From Emticicia oligotrophica DSM 17448 (GTDB lineage: Bacteria > Bacteroidota > Bacteroidia > Cytophagales > Spirosomataceae), in the NCBI RefSeq assembly GCF_000263195.1, contig NC_018748.1, forward strand, positions 3,472,001 to 3,536,000: DNA of 64,000 nt, in the 5' to 3' direction. The translations under genes were made by a program, and so were the position numbers. Positions 42,610-50,267 of the stretch are shown piece by piece (the stretch's first letter is position 1; each line of letters starts with the position of its first letter). The notes beneath the pieces were generated by a model. The model was not told where the DNA came from and did no database searches. It saw nothing but the letters and a program-made list of their open reading frames with translations.

Positions 42610-44421
42610 ATGTCAAAAAAGTTCATCAGCCCCTACGACCACAAAGCTCCTGCTGGAGCCGAAGGTTGGAAAGAATTGTATCCCTATTACATGGTTTTTC
42701 AAGATAACTTGAAAGAAACCGAAGAAAATAAGTTCTTTTTTTGCGACTCACAACACTGGCCAAATGTTTTCAAACCATTTGATGCAATTACCGTTGAGTT
42801 TGCGGTAAAATGTTTAGGTCAATATAATACTCGTCAATGGTTGATTCCACCAGCAAATGGTATTGACTTTAAGATTCATAACGGTTATTGCTACATGAGT
42901 CCAGTAGGGGTTGCTCCCGAACTTATCGGCGACCGTGTGCCACAATTTTTAGAAAGAGCAGGTTTTTATTTTCAAAATTGGAATACGCTCCTTGATAATT
43001 GGCACGTAAAAGTAAAGGGTGTGATTGATGAAATGGAAGCTGTGAAATTTGAACCACTTCCAGAAGTGATTGATATTGAATGGGTTAAGAACGGTGTAGG
43101 CCTCGACCCAACTTACCATTTGATTCAGAATTATGATAAAATGATAGACCTTTGCTATAAAACTTGGATGTATCACTTCGAGTTCTTAAACTTAGGTTAT
43201 GCGGCATACCTTGATTTCTTTGGTTTTTGTAAAGAAACTTTCCCTGGTATTCCTGACCTTTCAATTGCTAAGATGGTGCAAGGAGTAGAAGTTGACCTTT
43301 TCAGACCAGATGAAGAGTTAAGAAAGTTATCGAAATTAGCTCTTGAATTAAAACTGACAGATATTATTTCAAGCAATAGTCTTGATGCTGCTTTAGTGGC
43401 ATTGGGTGCATCAGCCGAAGGAAAACAATGGATTGAAGCGTGGGAAAATGCCAAATATCCTTGGTTTAACTTTACTACTGGAAATGGTTTTTATTCTACA
43501 GATAAATATTGGATTGAAAATCTTGATATTCCATTTGGGTATATTCAAGACTACGTAAGCCGCTTAGTAAATGGTGAAAATATCGACCGTCCAACTGAAG
43601 AAATCGCAGCCGAAAGAGATAGAATTACAGAAGAATACCGTGACTCGATTCCGAGTGCCGAAGCACAAGCGGCTTTCGATGGCAAATTAGGTTTAGCTCG
43701 TGTGGTATTCCCGTACGTTGAAAACCATAATTTCTATATCGAACACTGGGCGATGTGTGTTTTCTGGAGAAAAATGCGTGAATTGAGTAGTGTATTCGTA
43801 CAAACTGGTTTCTACGATGACATCTACGATATGTTCTATTTCCGTAGAGAAGAAATTCACCAATTATTATTCGATTATGGTCGTGGTTGGGCGATGGGTG
43901 TGCCTTCAATTGGCCCAGACTACTTGCCAAACGAAATTGCTCGCCGTAAGAAAATTGTTGATGCTCTCTCGACCGCTGCTCCAAAACCAGCTTTCAATGA
44001 GCCACCAGCAGTTGTTACCGAGCCATTCACAATCATGCTTTGGGGTATTACAACCGATAGCGTTCAGAGTTGGCTCAATAGCGGTGAAACTTCTAATCAG
44101 CTGAAAGGAATGGCTGCTTCGGCTGGAAAAGTAGAGGGTATCGCAAGAGTAATCAATAGTCCAGAAGAGTTAGGGCAGTTACAATTAGGCGAAATCTTAG
44201 TTACTCGCGTAACAGCTCCAAGTTGGGCTCCAGTTTTTGGTAAAATCAAGGCTACTGTAACCGATATTGGTGGAATGATGTCGCACGCAGCTATCGTTTG
44301 TCGTGAGTATGGCTTACCTGCCGTTACGGGTACAGGCTCAGCAAGTACGACTATCAAAACAGGTGATTTGATTGAAGTAAACGGTTCAACTGGTGAAGTT
44401 GTTATCTTAAAAGCAGCATAA
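42610..44421 (+). CDS. Substrate-binding and phosphohistidine subunit of the split dikinase
   Basis: 603 residues. The last 110 residues are the PEP-utiliser mobile (swivel) domain with the phospho-carrier motif TDIGGMMSHAAIVCREYGLP; the catalytic histidine is residue 559, and GLPAVTG follows as in PEP synthase. Residues 1 to about 480 form a large, aromatic-rich domain without a recognised family name, matching in position and size the acceptor domain of rifampin phosphotransferase and of the phenylphosphate synthase alpha subunit (70 kDa). It most likely binds the alcohol or phenol to be phosphorylated. The gene starts 25 bases after the ATP-grasp subunit and is followed by a 13-bp hairpin. 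Confidence 0.85.
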   Translation: MSKKFISPYDHKAPAGAEGWKELYPYYMVFQDNLKETEENKFFFCDSQHWPNVFKPFDAITVEFAVKCLGQYNTRQWLIPPANGIDFKIHNGYCYMSPVGVAPELIGDRVPQFLERAGFYFQNWNTLLDNWHVKVKGVIDEMEAVKFEPLPEVIDIEWVKNGVGLDPTYHLIQNYDKMIDLCYKTWMYHFEFLNLGYAAYLDFFGFCKETFPGIPDLSIAKMVQGVEVDLFRPDEELRKLSKLALELKLTDIISSNSLDAALVALGASAEGKQWIEAWENAKYPWFNFTTGNGFYSTDKYWIENLDIPFGYIQDYVSRLVNGENIDRPTEEIAAERDRITEEYRDSIPSAEAQAAFDGKLGLARVVFPYVENHNFYIEHWAMCVFWRKMRELSSVFVQTGFYDDIYDMFYFRREEIHQLLFDYGRGWAMGVPSIGPDYLPNEIARRKKIVDALSTAAPKPAFNEPPAVVTEPFTIMLWGITTDSVQSWLNSGETSNQLKGMAASAGKVEGIARVINSPEELGQLQLGEILVTRVTAPSWAPVFGKIKATVTDIGGMMSHAAIVCREYGLPAVTGTGSASTTIKTGDLIEVNGSTGEVVILKAA

Positions 44422-44432
44422 AGTTTTATTAA

Positions 44433-44465
44433 CGAGTTGCGGACTCCAGAAAAGTCCGCAACTCG
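44433..44465. repeat. REP-like hairpin inside the P450 operon
   Basis: Perfect 13-bp stem (44433-44445 with 44453-44465, arm CGAGTTGCGGACT), 7-nt loop, in the 59-base gap before the first HD gene. There is no T-run after it, so it is not a classical terminator; it may lower downstream expression or protect the 3' end of the upstream message. The sequence resembles a Bacteroidota REP family. Confidence 0.7.
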
Positions 44466-44480
44466 AAACCTTCAAAAACC

Positions 44481-45068
44481 ATGAATAAACACCTTCAAGT
44501 TTATAAGGCTGCCGAAAAATACATGCGTGTTCGAAAAAACGATGTACATATACCACTTTCGTACAAATATGCCTTGAAACTCATAGAAAAATATCCAAAT
44601 GCCGATGCCGATTTAGCGGCTATTTCAATAATCTTACACGACATTGGTTGGTATTCGATTGACGAAGACGATATTTTCAAAAAAGGTTTTCAATCTGAAA
44701 ACTTCATGCAAAGTGATGTCAGATACTTGCACGAGTCAGAAGGAGTAAGGTTATCGACTGAACTACTAAAAGATTTAGGGTATTCTGAAGAGTTTATTCA
44801 GAAAGTAGCTGCAATAATTGATGGCCATGATACAAGAAATTTCTCCAAATCATTAGAAGATGAAATTGTGAGAGATGCCGATAAACTTTGGCGATTTACC
44901 GTAACGGGTGTAAGTGTTGCATGCGATTGGTTCAAACAAACGCCATCGAGATACTGTAATCGCCTCGAAACCGATATTATTCCGCAATTACACTTACCCG
45001 AATCGATTGAAATGGCTAAGGCAGATTTAGCCGAAACTCGCAAAGAACTTTTGTGCGATGTAATCTAA
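44481..45068 (+). CDS. HD-domain hydrolase, first of two paralogues
   Basis: 195 residues filled by one HD domain. Likely metal ligands follow the H...HD...H...HD...D pattern: H23, H53-D54 (ILHDIGW), H84, H116-D117 (DGHDT) and D132/D134 (RDADKLWR). HD enzymes of this size are phosphohydrolases or lyase-like enzymes on small molecules. It is clearly related to the protein at 46487-47077 (shared LHDxGW, DGHDT and DADKLWR), and both lie in the same operon around the aldehyde dehydrogenase. The setting suggests it processes the phosphorylated product of the dikinase, but this is inference. It ends 31 bases before the dehydrogenase start. Confidence 0.85.
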   Translation: MNKHLQVYKAAEKYMRVRKNDVHIPLSYKYALKLIEKYPNADADLAAISIILHDIGWYSIDEDDIFKKGFQSENFMQSDVRYLHESEGVRLSTELLKDLGYSEEFIQKVAAIIDGHDTRNFSKSLEDEIVRDADKLWRFTVTGVSVACDWFKQTPSRYCNRLETDIIPQLHLPESIEMAKADLAETRKELLCDVI

Positions 45069-45099
45069 TGACGATAAAGTTTATTAATTGAAAATTCAA

Positions 45100-46485
45100 A
45101 TGCAAGTCATAGAAGTCATAAATCCTTGCAATGGTGAGGTGGTGGGAGTATGCCCAAGAGCGACCGAAAACGATGCTGCCAAAAGCATTGAAGCCGCTCA
45201 TGAAGCATTCAAGAAATGGAAAAAAGTTTCGGTAGCGGAGCGTGTAAAACTACAGCATAAAGCTGCCGAAGGCATGCGAAAACACGCCGAAGAGTTAGCC
45301 CAAATCATTGCTAATGAATTGGGAAGACCAATCGCTGGCTGCTTGACAGAAATAAGTAGAAGTGCAGATTTGCTTGATTTTTACGCCGAAGAAGGCCTTC
45401 GATTAAAAGGAGAAATTCCACTGCATAATATTGAAGGCGAAAAAGCACTGATTATCAGAGAACCAATTGGGGTGGTAGTTTCAATTACCCCATTTAATTA
45501 TCCGATAACCTTGCTTACCATGAAATTGGGAGCTGCTTTGGTTGCTGGCTGCACGGTTGTGGCAAAACCTTCGGAAGATACCCCACTTTCTACGGTTCGT
45601 TTGGGGCAAATTTTCGAAGAAGTGGGTTATCCTGAAAATGTTTTTAAAGTCATAACAGGTTATGGTCACGAAATTGGGCATACGCTAATCGAACACCCTT
45701 TAGTGTCAAAAATTGCTTTCACGGGTGGAACAAATACAGGTAAGCGAATTGGTCAAGCAGCGGCCGCACATAATAAGCGAATCACTTTAGAGTTAGGTGG
45801 GCAATCGCCAGCCGTTGTTTGTGCAGATGCCAATATTGAAGTAGCTGCGGCGGCTATTGTTCGACACGGCTTTGCTAATAGCGGACAATTCTGCTATCGT
45901 GTCAACCGAGTTTATGTGCATGCGTCTATTTATGAATTATTTGTTGATAAAATGGTTGAGTTAGCTCAGAAACTTACGCTCGGAAGTCCATTTTCGGGTT
46001 GCGATATGGGGCCAATTATCAACCAAAAAATCTATCAGAATAGCGAAGTACAAGTAGCCGATGCTCTCGAAAAAGGGGCAAGCATTCGCACGGGTGGAAA
46101 AAGGCTTACGGGCGAATTGTATGATAAAGGCTGGTTCTTTCCACCAACAATCGTCGCTGATGCAAACCATTCGATGAAAGTAATGACCGAAGAAACCTTC
46201 GGACCCGTAATAGGAGTAATGCCATTTAATTCCAACGATGAAGCGATTACTTTAGCCAATGATTCAGAATATGGTTTGGCTGCTTATGTTTTCTCTGAAA
46301 ACTTGGCTATTGCTTTACGTATGGCAGAATCATTTGAAGCAGGTTCGGTTTGGATAAATAACATTCACCGAAGCTACCACGATGTGCCATTTGGAGGTGT
46401 CAAACAGAGTGGAATGGGAAGAGAAAAAGGGAGGTACGGTATTGAAGCCTACACCGAATTGAAGACAATTTATCTGAATTATTGA
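45100..46485 (+). CDS. NAD(P)+-dependent aldehyde dehydrogenase
   Basis: 461 residues from the ATG at 45100; a TTG twelve bases upstream is the alternative. ALDH superfamily member: cofactor motif TPFNYP, TGGTNTGKRIG, the general base glutamate in LELGGQSPAVV (residue 231) and catalytic cysteine in NSGQFCYRV (265), then EETFGPVIGV. The class is like succinate-semialdehyde or lactaldehyde dehydrogenases. It probably oxidises an aldehyde intermediate of the pathway to the acid. It lies between the two HD genes, with one base between its stop and the next ATG. Confidence 0.93.
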   Translation: MQVIEVINPCNGEVVGVCPRATENDAAKSIEAAHEAFKKWKKVSVAERVKLQHKAAEGMRKHAEELAQIIANELGRPIAGCLTEISRSADLLDFYAEEGLRLKGEIPLHNIEGEKALIIREPIGVVVSITPFNYPITLLTMKLGAALVAGCTVVAKPSEDTPLSTVRLGQIFEEVGYPENVFKVITGYGHEIGHTLIEHPLVSKIAFTGGTNTGKRIGQAAAAHNKRITLELGGQSPAVVCADANIEVAAAAIVRHGFANSGQFCYRVNRVYVHASIYELFVDKMVELAQKLTLGSPFSGCDMGPIINQKIYQNSEVQVADALEKGASIRTGGKRLTGELYDKGWFFPPTIVADANHSMKVMTEETFGPVIGVMPFNSNDEAITLANDSEYGLAAYVFSENLAIALRMAESFEAGSVWINNIHRSYHDVPFGGVKQSGMGREKGRYGIEAYTELKTIYLNY

Positions 46486-46486
46486 T

Positions 46487-47077
46487 ATGAGAAAGCAAGA
46501 CGAAGCAATTTGGGAAGTAGCTAAAACCCATCTAAATGTGCGGAATAATGATGAACACACCTTGTTTTCGTATTTGTTGGCTCAAAAAATAGCAGAAAAT
46601 TATCCTGAATCTGATATTGAAATTATTTTGCCAGCCATTTTATTACACGATACTGGTTGGTCTAAAATTCCGAAAGATAAACTTTTCAATGCTTTTGGTC
46701 CTAATAATAAATATCCAGAATTAACCCGTCAACATGAATTTGAAAGTGTTGCAATTGCACGTCAAGTTTTACCCGAATTAGGTTTTTCTAATCATCAAAT
46801 AGAAGAAATAACGTCTCTCATTGATGGGCATGATACAACAAAAAATGCTCGCTCGCTCAATGATGCTATTCATAAAGATGCCGATAAATTATGGCGATAT
46901 ACGCCTCATGGAAATCGGATAATAGGAGAGTGGTTTGAGATTGAACAGGCTGAGGTTTTAGAGATTCTCGAAAACTTTGTTTTACCTACATTCTTAACCG
47001 ATTTTGGACGAAAACAGGCAATTGTCTTTTTAGAAACTGCCAAATTAAACCTTAATCTGAAAAAGTACTTATGTTGA
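46487..47077 (+). CDS. HD-domain hydrolase, second paralogue
   Basis: 196 residues, same fold and motif order as the protein at 44481-45068: H24, H54-D55 (LLHDTGW), H83, H115-D116 (DGHDT), D131/D133 (KDADKLWRY). Identity between the two looks moderate, so they have probably diverged in substrate after duplication, or form a heteromer. It starts one base after the aldehyde dehydrogenase stop and overlaps the SDR gene by 7 bases, which means tight translational coupling within the operon. Confidence 0.85.
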   Translation: MRKQDEAIWEVAKTHLNVRNNDEHTLFSYLLAQKIAENYPESDIEIILPAILLHDTGWSKIPKDKLFNAFGPNNKYPELTRQHEFESVAIARQVLPELGFSNHQIEEITSLIDGHDTTKNARSLNDAIHKDADKLWRYTPHGNRIIGEWFEIEQAEVLEILENFVLPTFLTDFGRKQAIVFLETAKLNLNLKKYLC

Positions 47078-47817
47078 ATTTGAAAGATAAAGTAGTAATC
47101 ATCACTGGTGCTGCGGGAGGACTCGGCAAAGCATTTGCTTTGGCATTTGCCAATGAAGGAGCAAAAGTAGCTGTTTGTGATAAAAACATAAAAGGTGCTA
47201 CCGAAACCGCCCAAGAAATCGGTAAAGATGCCATCGCTATCGAAGTAGATGTAGCAAATGAGGCATCTACCAAAGCAATGGCACATGTAGTGGCCGATAA
47301 GTTTGAGAAAATAGATGTATTAGTCAATAATGCGGCTATTTATGCGACCATTCAACGCAAACCCTTTTACGAAATTTCAGAAGAAGAGTGGGATTTGGTG
47401 TTGAACGTAAACCTTAAAGGTGTTTGGATGGTATCGAAAGCGGTTTTCCCATTCATGAAAGCTGCTAATGCTGGTAAAATCATCAATATTTCGTCGGCAA
47501 CGGTTATGAGTGGCTCGCCACAGTGGTCACATTATGTGGCATCGAAAGGAGGAGTCATTGGTTTTACTCGCTCGATGGCCAAAGAAGTTGGCGATTTTAA
47601 TATCAATGTAAATGCCATTGCTCCAGGTTTTACGCTAACCGATGCCAGTTTATCGCTTATCGAAAATGCCCAAAAATATGGTGTTGACCGAGGAGCAATC
47701 AAACGCTCATCTTCGGCCGAGGATATTGTAGGAACTGCCCTTTATTTAGCTTCATCTGCTTCTGATTTTGTCACAGGACAAACAATCGTAGTAGATGGTG
47801 GAAAACAATTTATCTAA
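47071..47817 (+). CDS. Short-chain dehydrogenase/reductase (SDR)
   Basis: 248 residues, classical SDR. Cofactor motif TGAAGGLG at 12-19 with D/K after the second strand suggesting NAD(H), the NNAA structural motif near 89, catalytic serine in SGSPQWS, and Y155-x3-K159 (HYVASKGG). Length is standard. It likely interconverts a secondary alcohol and ketone in the pathway, or a 3-hydroxyacyl intermediate. The start overlaps the second HD gene by 7 bases; 64 bases, with a small hairpin, separate it from the ferredoxin gene. Confidence 0.92.
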   Translation: MLNLKDKVVIITGAAGGLGKAFALAFANEGAKVAVCDKNIKGATETAQEIGKDAIAIEVDVANEASTKAMAHVVADKFEKIDVLVNNAAIYATIQRKPFYEISEEEWDLVLNVNLKGVWMVSKAVFPFMKAANAGKIINISSATVMSGSPQWSHYVASKGGVIGFTRSMAKEVGDFNINVNAIAPGFTLTDASLSLIENAQKYGVDRGAIKRSSSAEDIVGTALYLASSASDFVTGQTIVVDGGKQFI

Positions 47818-47853
47818 CACTCTCTTTCCTCCGAAGGGAGCATCAATCAAAAT

Positions 47854-47872
47854 TCTCCATCGGAGGTGGAGA
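47854..47872. repeat. Small hairpin with purine-rich GGAGG ahead of the ferredoxin gene
   Basis: TCTCCA and TGGAGA pair around TCGGAGG. The GGAGG and GTGGAG runs lie 10-16 bases before the ferredoxin ATG and could act as a Shine-Dalgarno site, which is unusual because Bacteroidota seldom use one. A weaker G-T paired hairpin lies just upstream (47824-47841). Together they resemble a REP pair. Confidence 0.4.
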
Positions 47873-47881
47873 CCTTGAAAT

Positions 47882-48202
47882 ATGCCAGTAATAACTTATA
47901 TCGAAAATAACGGAAATCAACGCCAAGTTGAATTGCCAATGGGAGCTTCAATTATGGAAGGAGCTATACAAAATGATGTCAAAGGAATTGTCGCCGAATG
48001 CGGTGGTTCGTGTATGTGTGCCACTTGCCACGTGTACGTTGATGAACAATTCATTGATTTACTTCCAGAAATGCAAGAAGAGGAAGATGAAATGCTCGAA
48101 GCTGCCAATGCTCCACGTCAGGCAAATAGTCGTTTAGGTTGTCAAGTAAGAGTAACAAAAGCCATGGATGGTTTAGTTGTGCGTATTCCAGAAAGACAAT
48201 AA
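47882..48202 (+). CDS. Vertebrate/putidaredoxin-type [2Fe-2S] ferredoxin (rhodocoxin-like)
   Basis: 106 residues. The cluster cysteines are at 40, 46, 49 and 87 (C-x5-C-x2-C and SRLGC), as in adrenodoxin, putidaredoxin and rhodocoxin. The region IVAECGG then CATCHVYVDE and EEEDEMLEAA closely follows rhodocoxin. An extra cysteine at 44 within the cluster loop is unusual. It should pass single electrons from the reductase to the P450. The reductase gene starts one base after its stop. Confidence 0.95.
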   Translation: MPVITYIENNGNQRQVELPMGASIMEGAIQNDVKGIVAECGGSCMCATCHVYVDEQFIDLLPEMQEEEDEMLEAANAPRQANSRLGCQVRVTKAMDGLVVRIPERQ

Positions 48203-48203
48203 G

Positions 48204-49400
48204 ATGAAAGTTGTAATCATAGGTGCAGGACACGCAGGCGTACAAGCTGCTTCTTCTTTGCGAGAAGAAGGCTTTGCTGGTGAAATCGTTTTGGTTGCTG
48301 AAGAAAGATATTTACCTTACCAAAAGCCACCTTTATCGAAAGGGTATTTGCAAGGCAAACAGTCTGCTGAAGCTATTTTGTTTCGTTCAGAAAATTATTA
48401 CTCAGCCAATCAAATTGAACTTCGCTTAGGAACTAAAATTAGTCAGATTTTGCCAAATGAGCAGGAAATCATTACTTCCGAAGGTGAAAAAATTGAATAC
48501 ACACATTTAATTTTAGCCACAGGAGCCAGTAACCGTCAATTGAAAATCACTGGAGCCGATACGGCCGAAATATTCTATTTACGTACGTTGGCTGATGCTC
48601 GCAAGATTGAGGAAAAGTTACATAATGCCAAGAATGTTGCCATTATTGGCGGAGGATTTATTGGCCTTGAATTGGCCGCACTCGCCCAAGAAAAAGGCAA
48701 AAACGTATCAGTAATTGAAGCCCAAAGCCGACTGATGGAAAGAGTGTTACCTGCTGTTATTTCTGATGTTTTTAAAGATACGCATCTACAAAATGGCGTA
48801 GATATTTTGCTCAATACATTTACAAGTTCAATCGAGGGGAATACGATAAAAACTCAATGCGGTAAAAGCATTAAAGCAGACTTGATTTTGGCTGGAATTG
48901 GTGTTATTCCCGAAACTAAATTGGCTGAGCAAGCAGGTATCAACTGCGAAAATGGCATTGTAGTCAATGAATTTCAGCAGACTTCTATCGTTAATATTTA
49001 TGCCATTGGCGATTGTGCCAATCATTATAATGTTTTTGCTAAACGAAACATACGCCTCGAATCTGTACAAAATGCCGTTGACCAAGCTAAAGTTGCAGCC
49101 AATCATATTATAGGGAAAGCAGAAGCCTATCAAGCTGTACCGTGGTTCTGGACAAACCAATATCATTTAAAATTACAAATGGCTGGTATTTCGACTGGTT
49201 TTGACGAATATATGGTACGTGGAGATATTTCGAGTGGTAAATTCTCGGTTTATTATTTCAAAGATACGAAACTTATTGCGGTCGATTCACTCAATAAAGC
49301 GGCCGAGCATCTCAATGCACGAAAACTATTAAGTTTGGGTGTTAGCCCAAGCAAAGAAGAAATTTTAGATGTAAGTTTTAATCTAAATTCTTTGGTTTAA
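48204..49400 (+). CDS. NAD(P)H-ferredoxin reductase of the putidaredoxin reductase type
   Basis: 398 residues from the ATG at 48204, two bases after the ferredoxin stop. FAD motif VIIGAGHAGVQAASSL at the N-terminus, NAD motif AIIGGGFIGLELAALA (near 145), the LATGAS turn and the FAD-binding YAIGDCANH (near 270). The protein has the length of rhodocoxin/putidaredoxin reductases. It oxidises NAD(P)H and reduces the ferredoxin, completing the class I electron chain for the P450. It is the last gene of the operon, followed by a terminator. Confidence 0.95.
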   Translation: MKVVIIGAGHAGVQAASSLREEGFAGEIVLVAEERYLPYQKPPLSKGYLQGKQSAEAILFRSENYYSANQIELRLGTKISQILPNEQEIITSEGEKIEYTHLILATGASNRQLKITGADTAEIFYLRTLADARKIEEKLHNAKNVAIIGGGFIGLELAALAQEKGKNVSVIEAQSRLMERVLPAVISDVFKDTHLQNGVDILLNTFTSSIEGNTIKTQCGKSIKADLILAGIGVIPETKLAEQAGINCENGIVVNEFQQTSIVNIYAIGDCANHYNVFAKRNIRLESVQNAVDQAKVAANHIIGKAEAYQAVPWFWTNQYHLKLQMAGISTGFDEYMVRGDISSGKFSVYYFKDTKLIAVDSLNKAAEHLNARKLLSLGVSPSKEEILDVSFNLNSLV

Positions 49401-49406
49401 GTAAAT

Positions 49407-49442
49407 AACGAACTGTAAGTCTTATTGACTTACGTTCGTTTT
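49407..49442 (+). terminator. Rho-independent terminator of the P450 operon
   Basis: Long stem (49407-49421 with 49427-49440, one bulged base) and 5-nt loop, followed by TTAATTT. It begins 7 bases after the ferredoxin reductase stop, so deoC is not simply the last gene of this operon. Confidence 0.75.
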
Positions 49443-49502
49443 AATTTGGAGTACAACCTTTATAATTATTGATAAAAATCTACACCCATACTTTAGATTT
49501 AC

Positions 49503-49510
49503 TAATTTTG
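49503..49510 (+). promoter_or_regulatory. -7 element of deoC
   Basis: Exact TAATTTTG, 36 bases upstream of the deoC ATG at 49547. It lies within a longer upstream extension of the frame, which therefore is not translated. No -33 TTG at normal distance. Confidence 0.5.
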
Positions 49511-49546
49511 TCGTTCATTTTTCTAAAATTAGTAAAGTCTTTCGAT

Positions 49547-50218
49547 ATGCAAAATATTTCCAAATATATCGACCATACATTACTGAAACCCACCGCAACC
49601 GAAATGGATTTCAGAAAGTTGTGTGAAGAAATCTACCAAAATAGCTTCTATTCGGCCTGTGTGCCGCCATTTTATGTGAGTTTTGTAAAGGAATTACTTG
49701 AATATAGCGATGCCAAAGTCTGTACGGTCATTGGCTTTCCGTTGGGGTATCATTCAACTGAAGCAAAAATTGCCGAAGCACAAAAAGCCTTGGCCGATGG
49801 TGCTGACGAATTAGATTTAGTAATGAATATCAATGCTTTCAAATCAATGGCTTATGAAACTGTAAAGCAAGAAATAAAAACAATTGCTGAAATCGTTCAT
49901 GAAAAAAAAGCTTTGCTCAAAGTAATTATTGAAACGGCCTATTTAGACAATTTTGACATACGAATTGCCTGCGAAATCTGCGAAGAAGCAGGTGCTGATT
50001 TTGTAAAAACTTCCACAGGTTTTGCTTCAAAAGGTGCTGAAATTGAGCAAGTTAAATTAATGCGTGAAGTTTTGCCAAGCGATATCCAAATCAAAGCATC
50101 GGGTGGAATTCAAACGTATGAGCAATCCATAGCTTTTATTGAAGCAGGAGCAACTCGACTTGGCACTTCATCAGGAGTTTCTATTGTGAGTGGGGGAGTG
50201 GGGTATAGTGGATATTAA
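49547..50218 (+). CDS. deoC: Deoxyribose-phosphate aldolase
   Basis: 223 residues from the ATG at 49547 (MQNISKYIDHTLLKPTATE); the frame starts 78 bases further up but that part lies over the promoter. Class I aldolase that cleaves 2-deoxyribose 5-phosphate to acetaldehyde and glyceraldehyde 3-phosphate. The Schiff-base lysine is K154 in DFVKTSTGF, with K183 in IKASGGI and D90 in DELDLVMN. Placed right after the P450 operon with its own promoter, it could cleave a phosphorylated hydroxy-aldehyde of that pathway, or simply serve nucleoside catabolism; no other nucleoside genes are near. Confidence 0.95.
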   Translation: MQNISKYIDHTLLKPTATEMDFRKLCEEIYQNSFYSACVPPFYVSFVKELLEYSDAKVCTVIGFPLGYHSTEAKIAEAQKALADGADELDLVMNINAFKSMAYETVKQEIKTIAEIVHEKKALLKVIIETAYLDNFDIRIACEICEEAGADFVKTSTGFASKGAEIEQVKLMREVLPSDIQIKASGGIQTYEQSIAFIEAGATRLGTSSGVSIVSGGVGYSGY

Positions 50219-50234
50219 GATTTGATGTTAGTGT

Positions 50235-50263
50235 TTGTGGCACATTAAAAAGATGTGCCACAA
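50235..50263. terminator. Bidirectional hairpin between deoC and the Fe-S protein gene
   Basis: Perfect 11-bp stem (50235-50245 with 50253-50263, arm TTGTGGCACAT), 7-nt loop, in the 49-base gap between convergent genes. Flanking T-runs are weak. Confidence 0.65.
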
Positions 50264-50267
50264 CTAT

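Noticed and set aside
43625-43984. 119-residue minus-strand frame inside the dikinase subunit gene
   Set aside because: It is a shadow of a well-supported gene on the plus strand, has no recognisable motif and no start signal.
42610-44421. Annotation as ordinary PEP synthase or PPDK
   Set aside because: There is no PEP/pyruvate TIM-barrel domain; the ATP-grasp part is on another gene and the large N-terminal domain is different.
37682-50218. Genomic island or prophage carrying the P450 cluster
   Set aside because: No integrase, transposase, tRNA or attachment repeat flanks the region. It looks slightly less AT-rich by eye, but that was not computed and is not enough.
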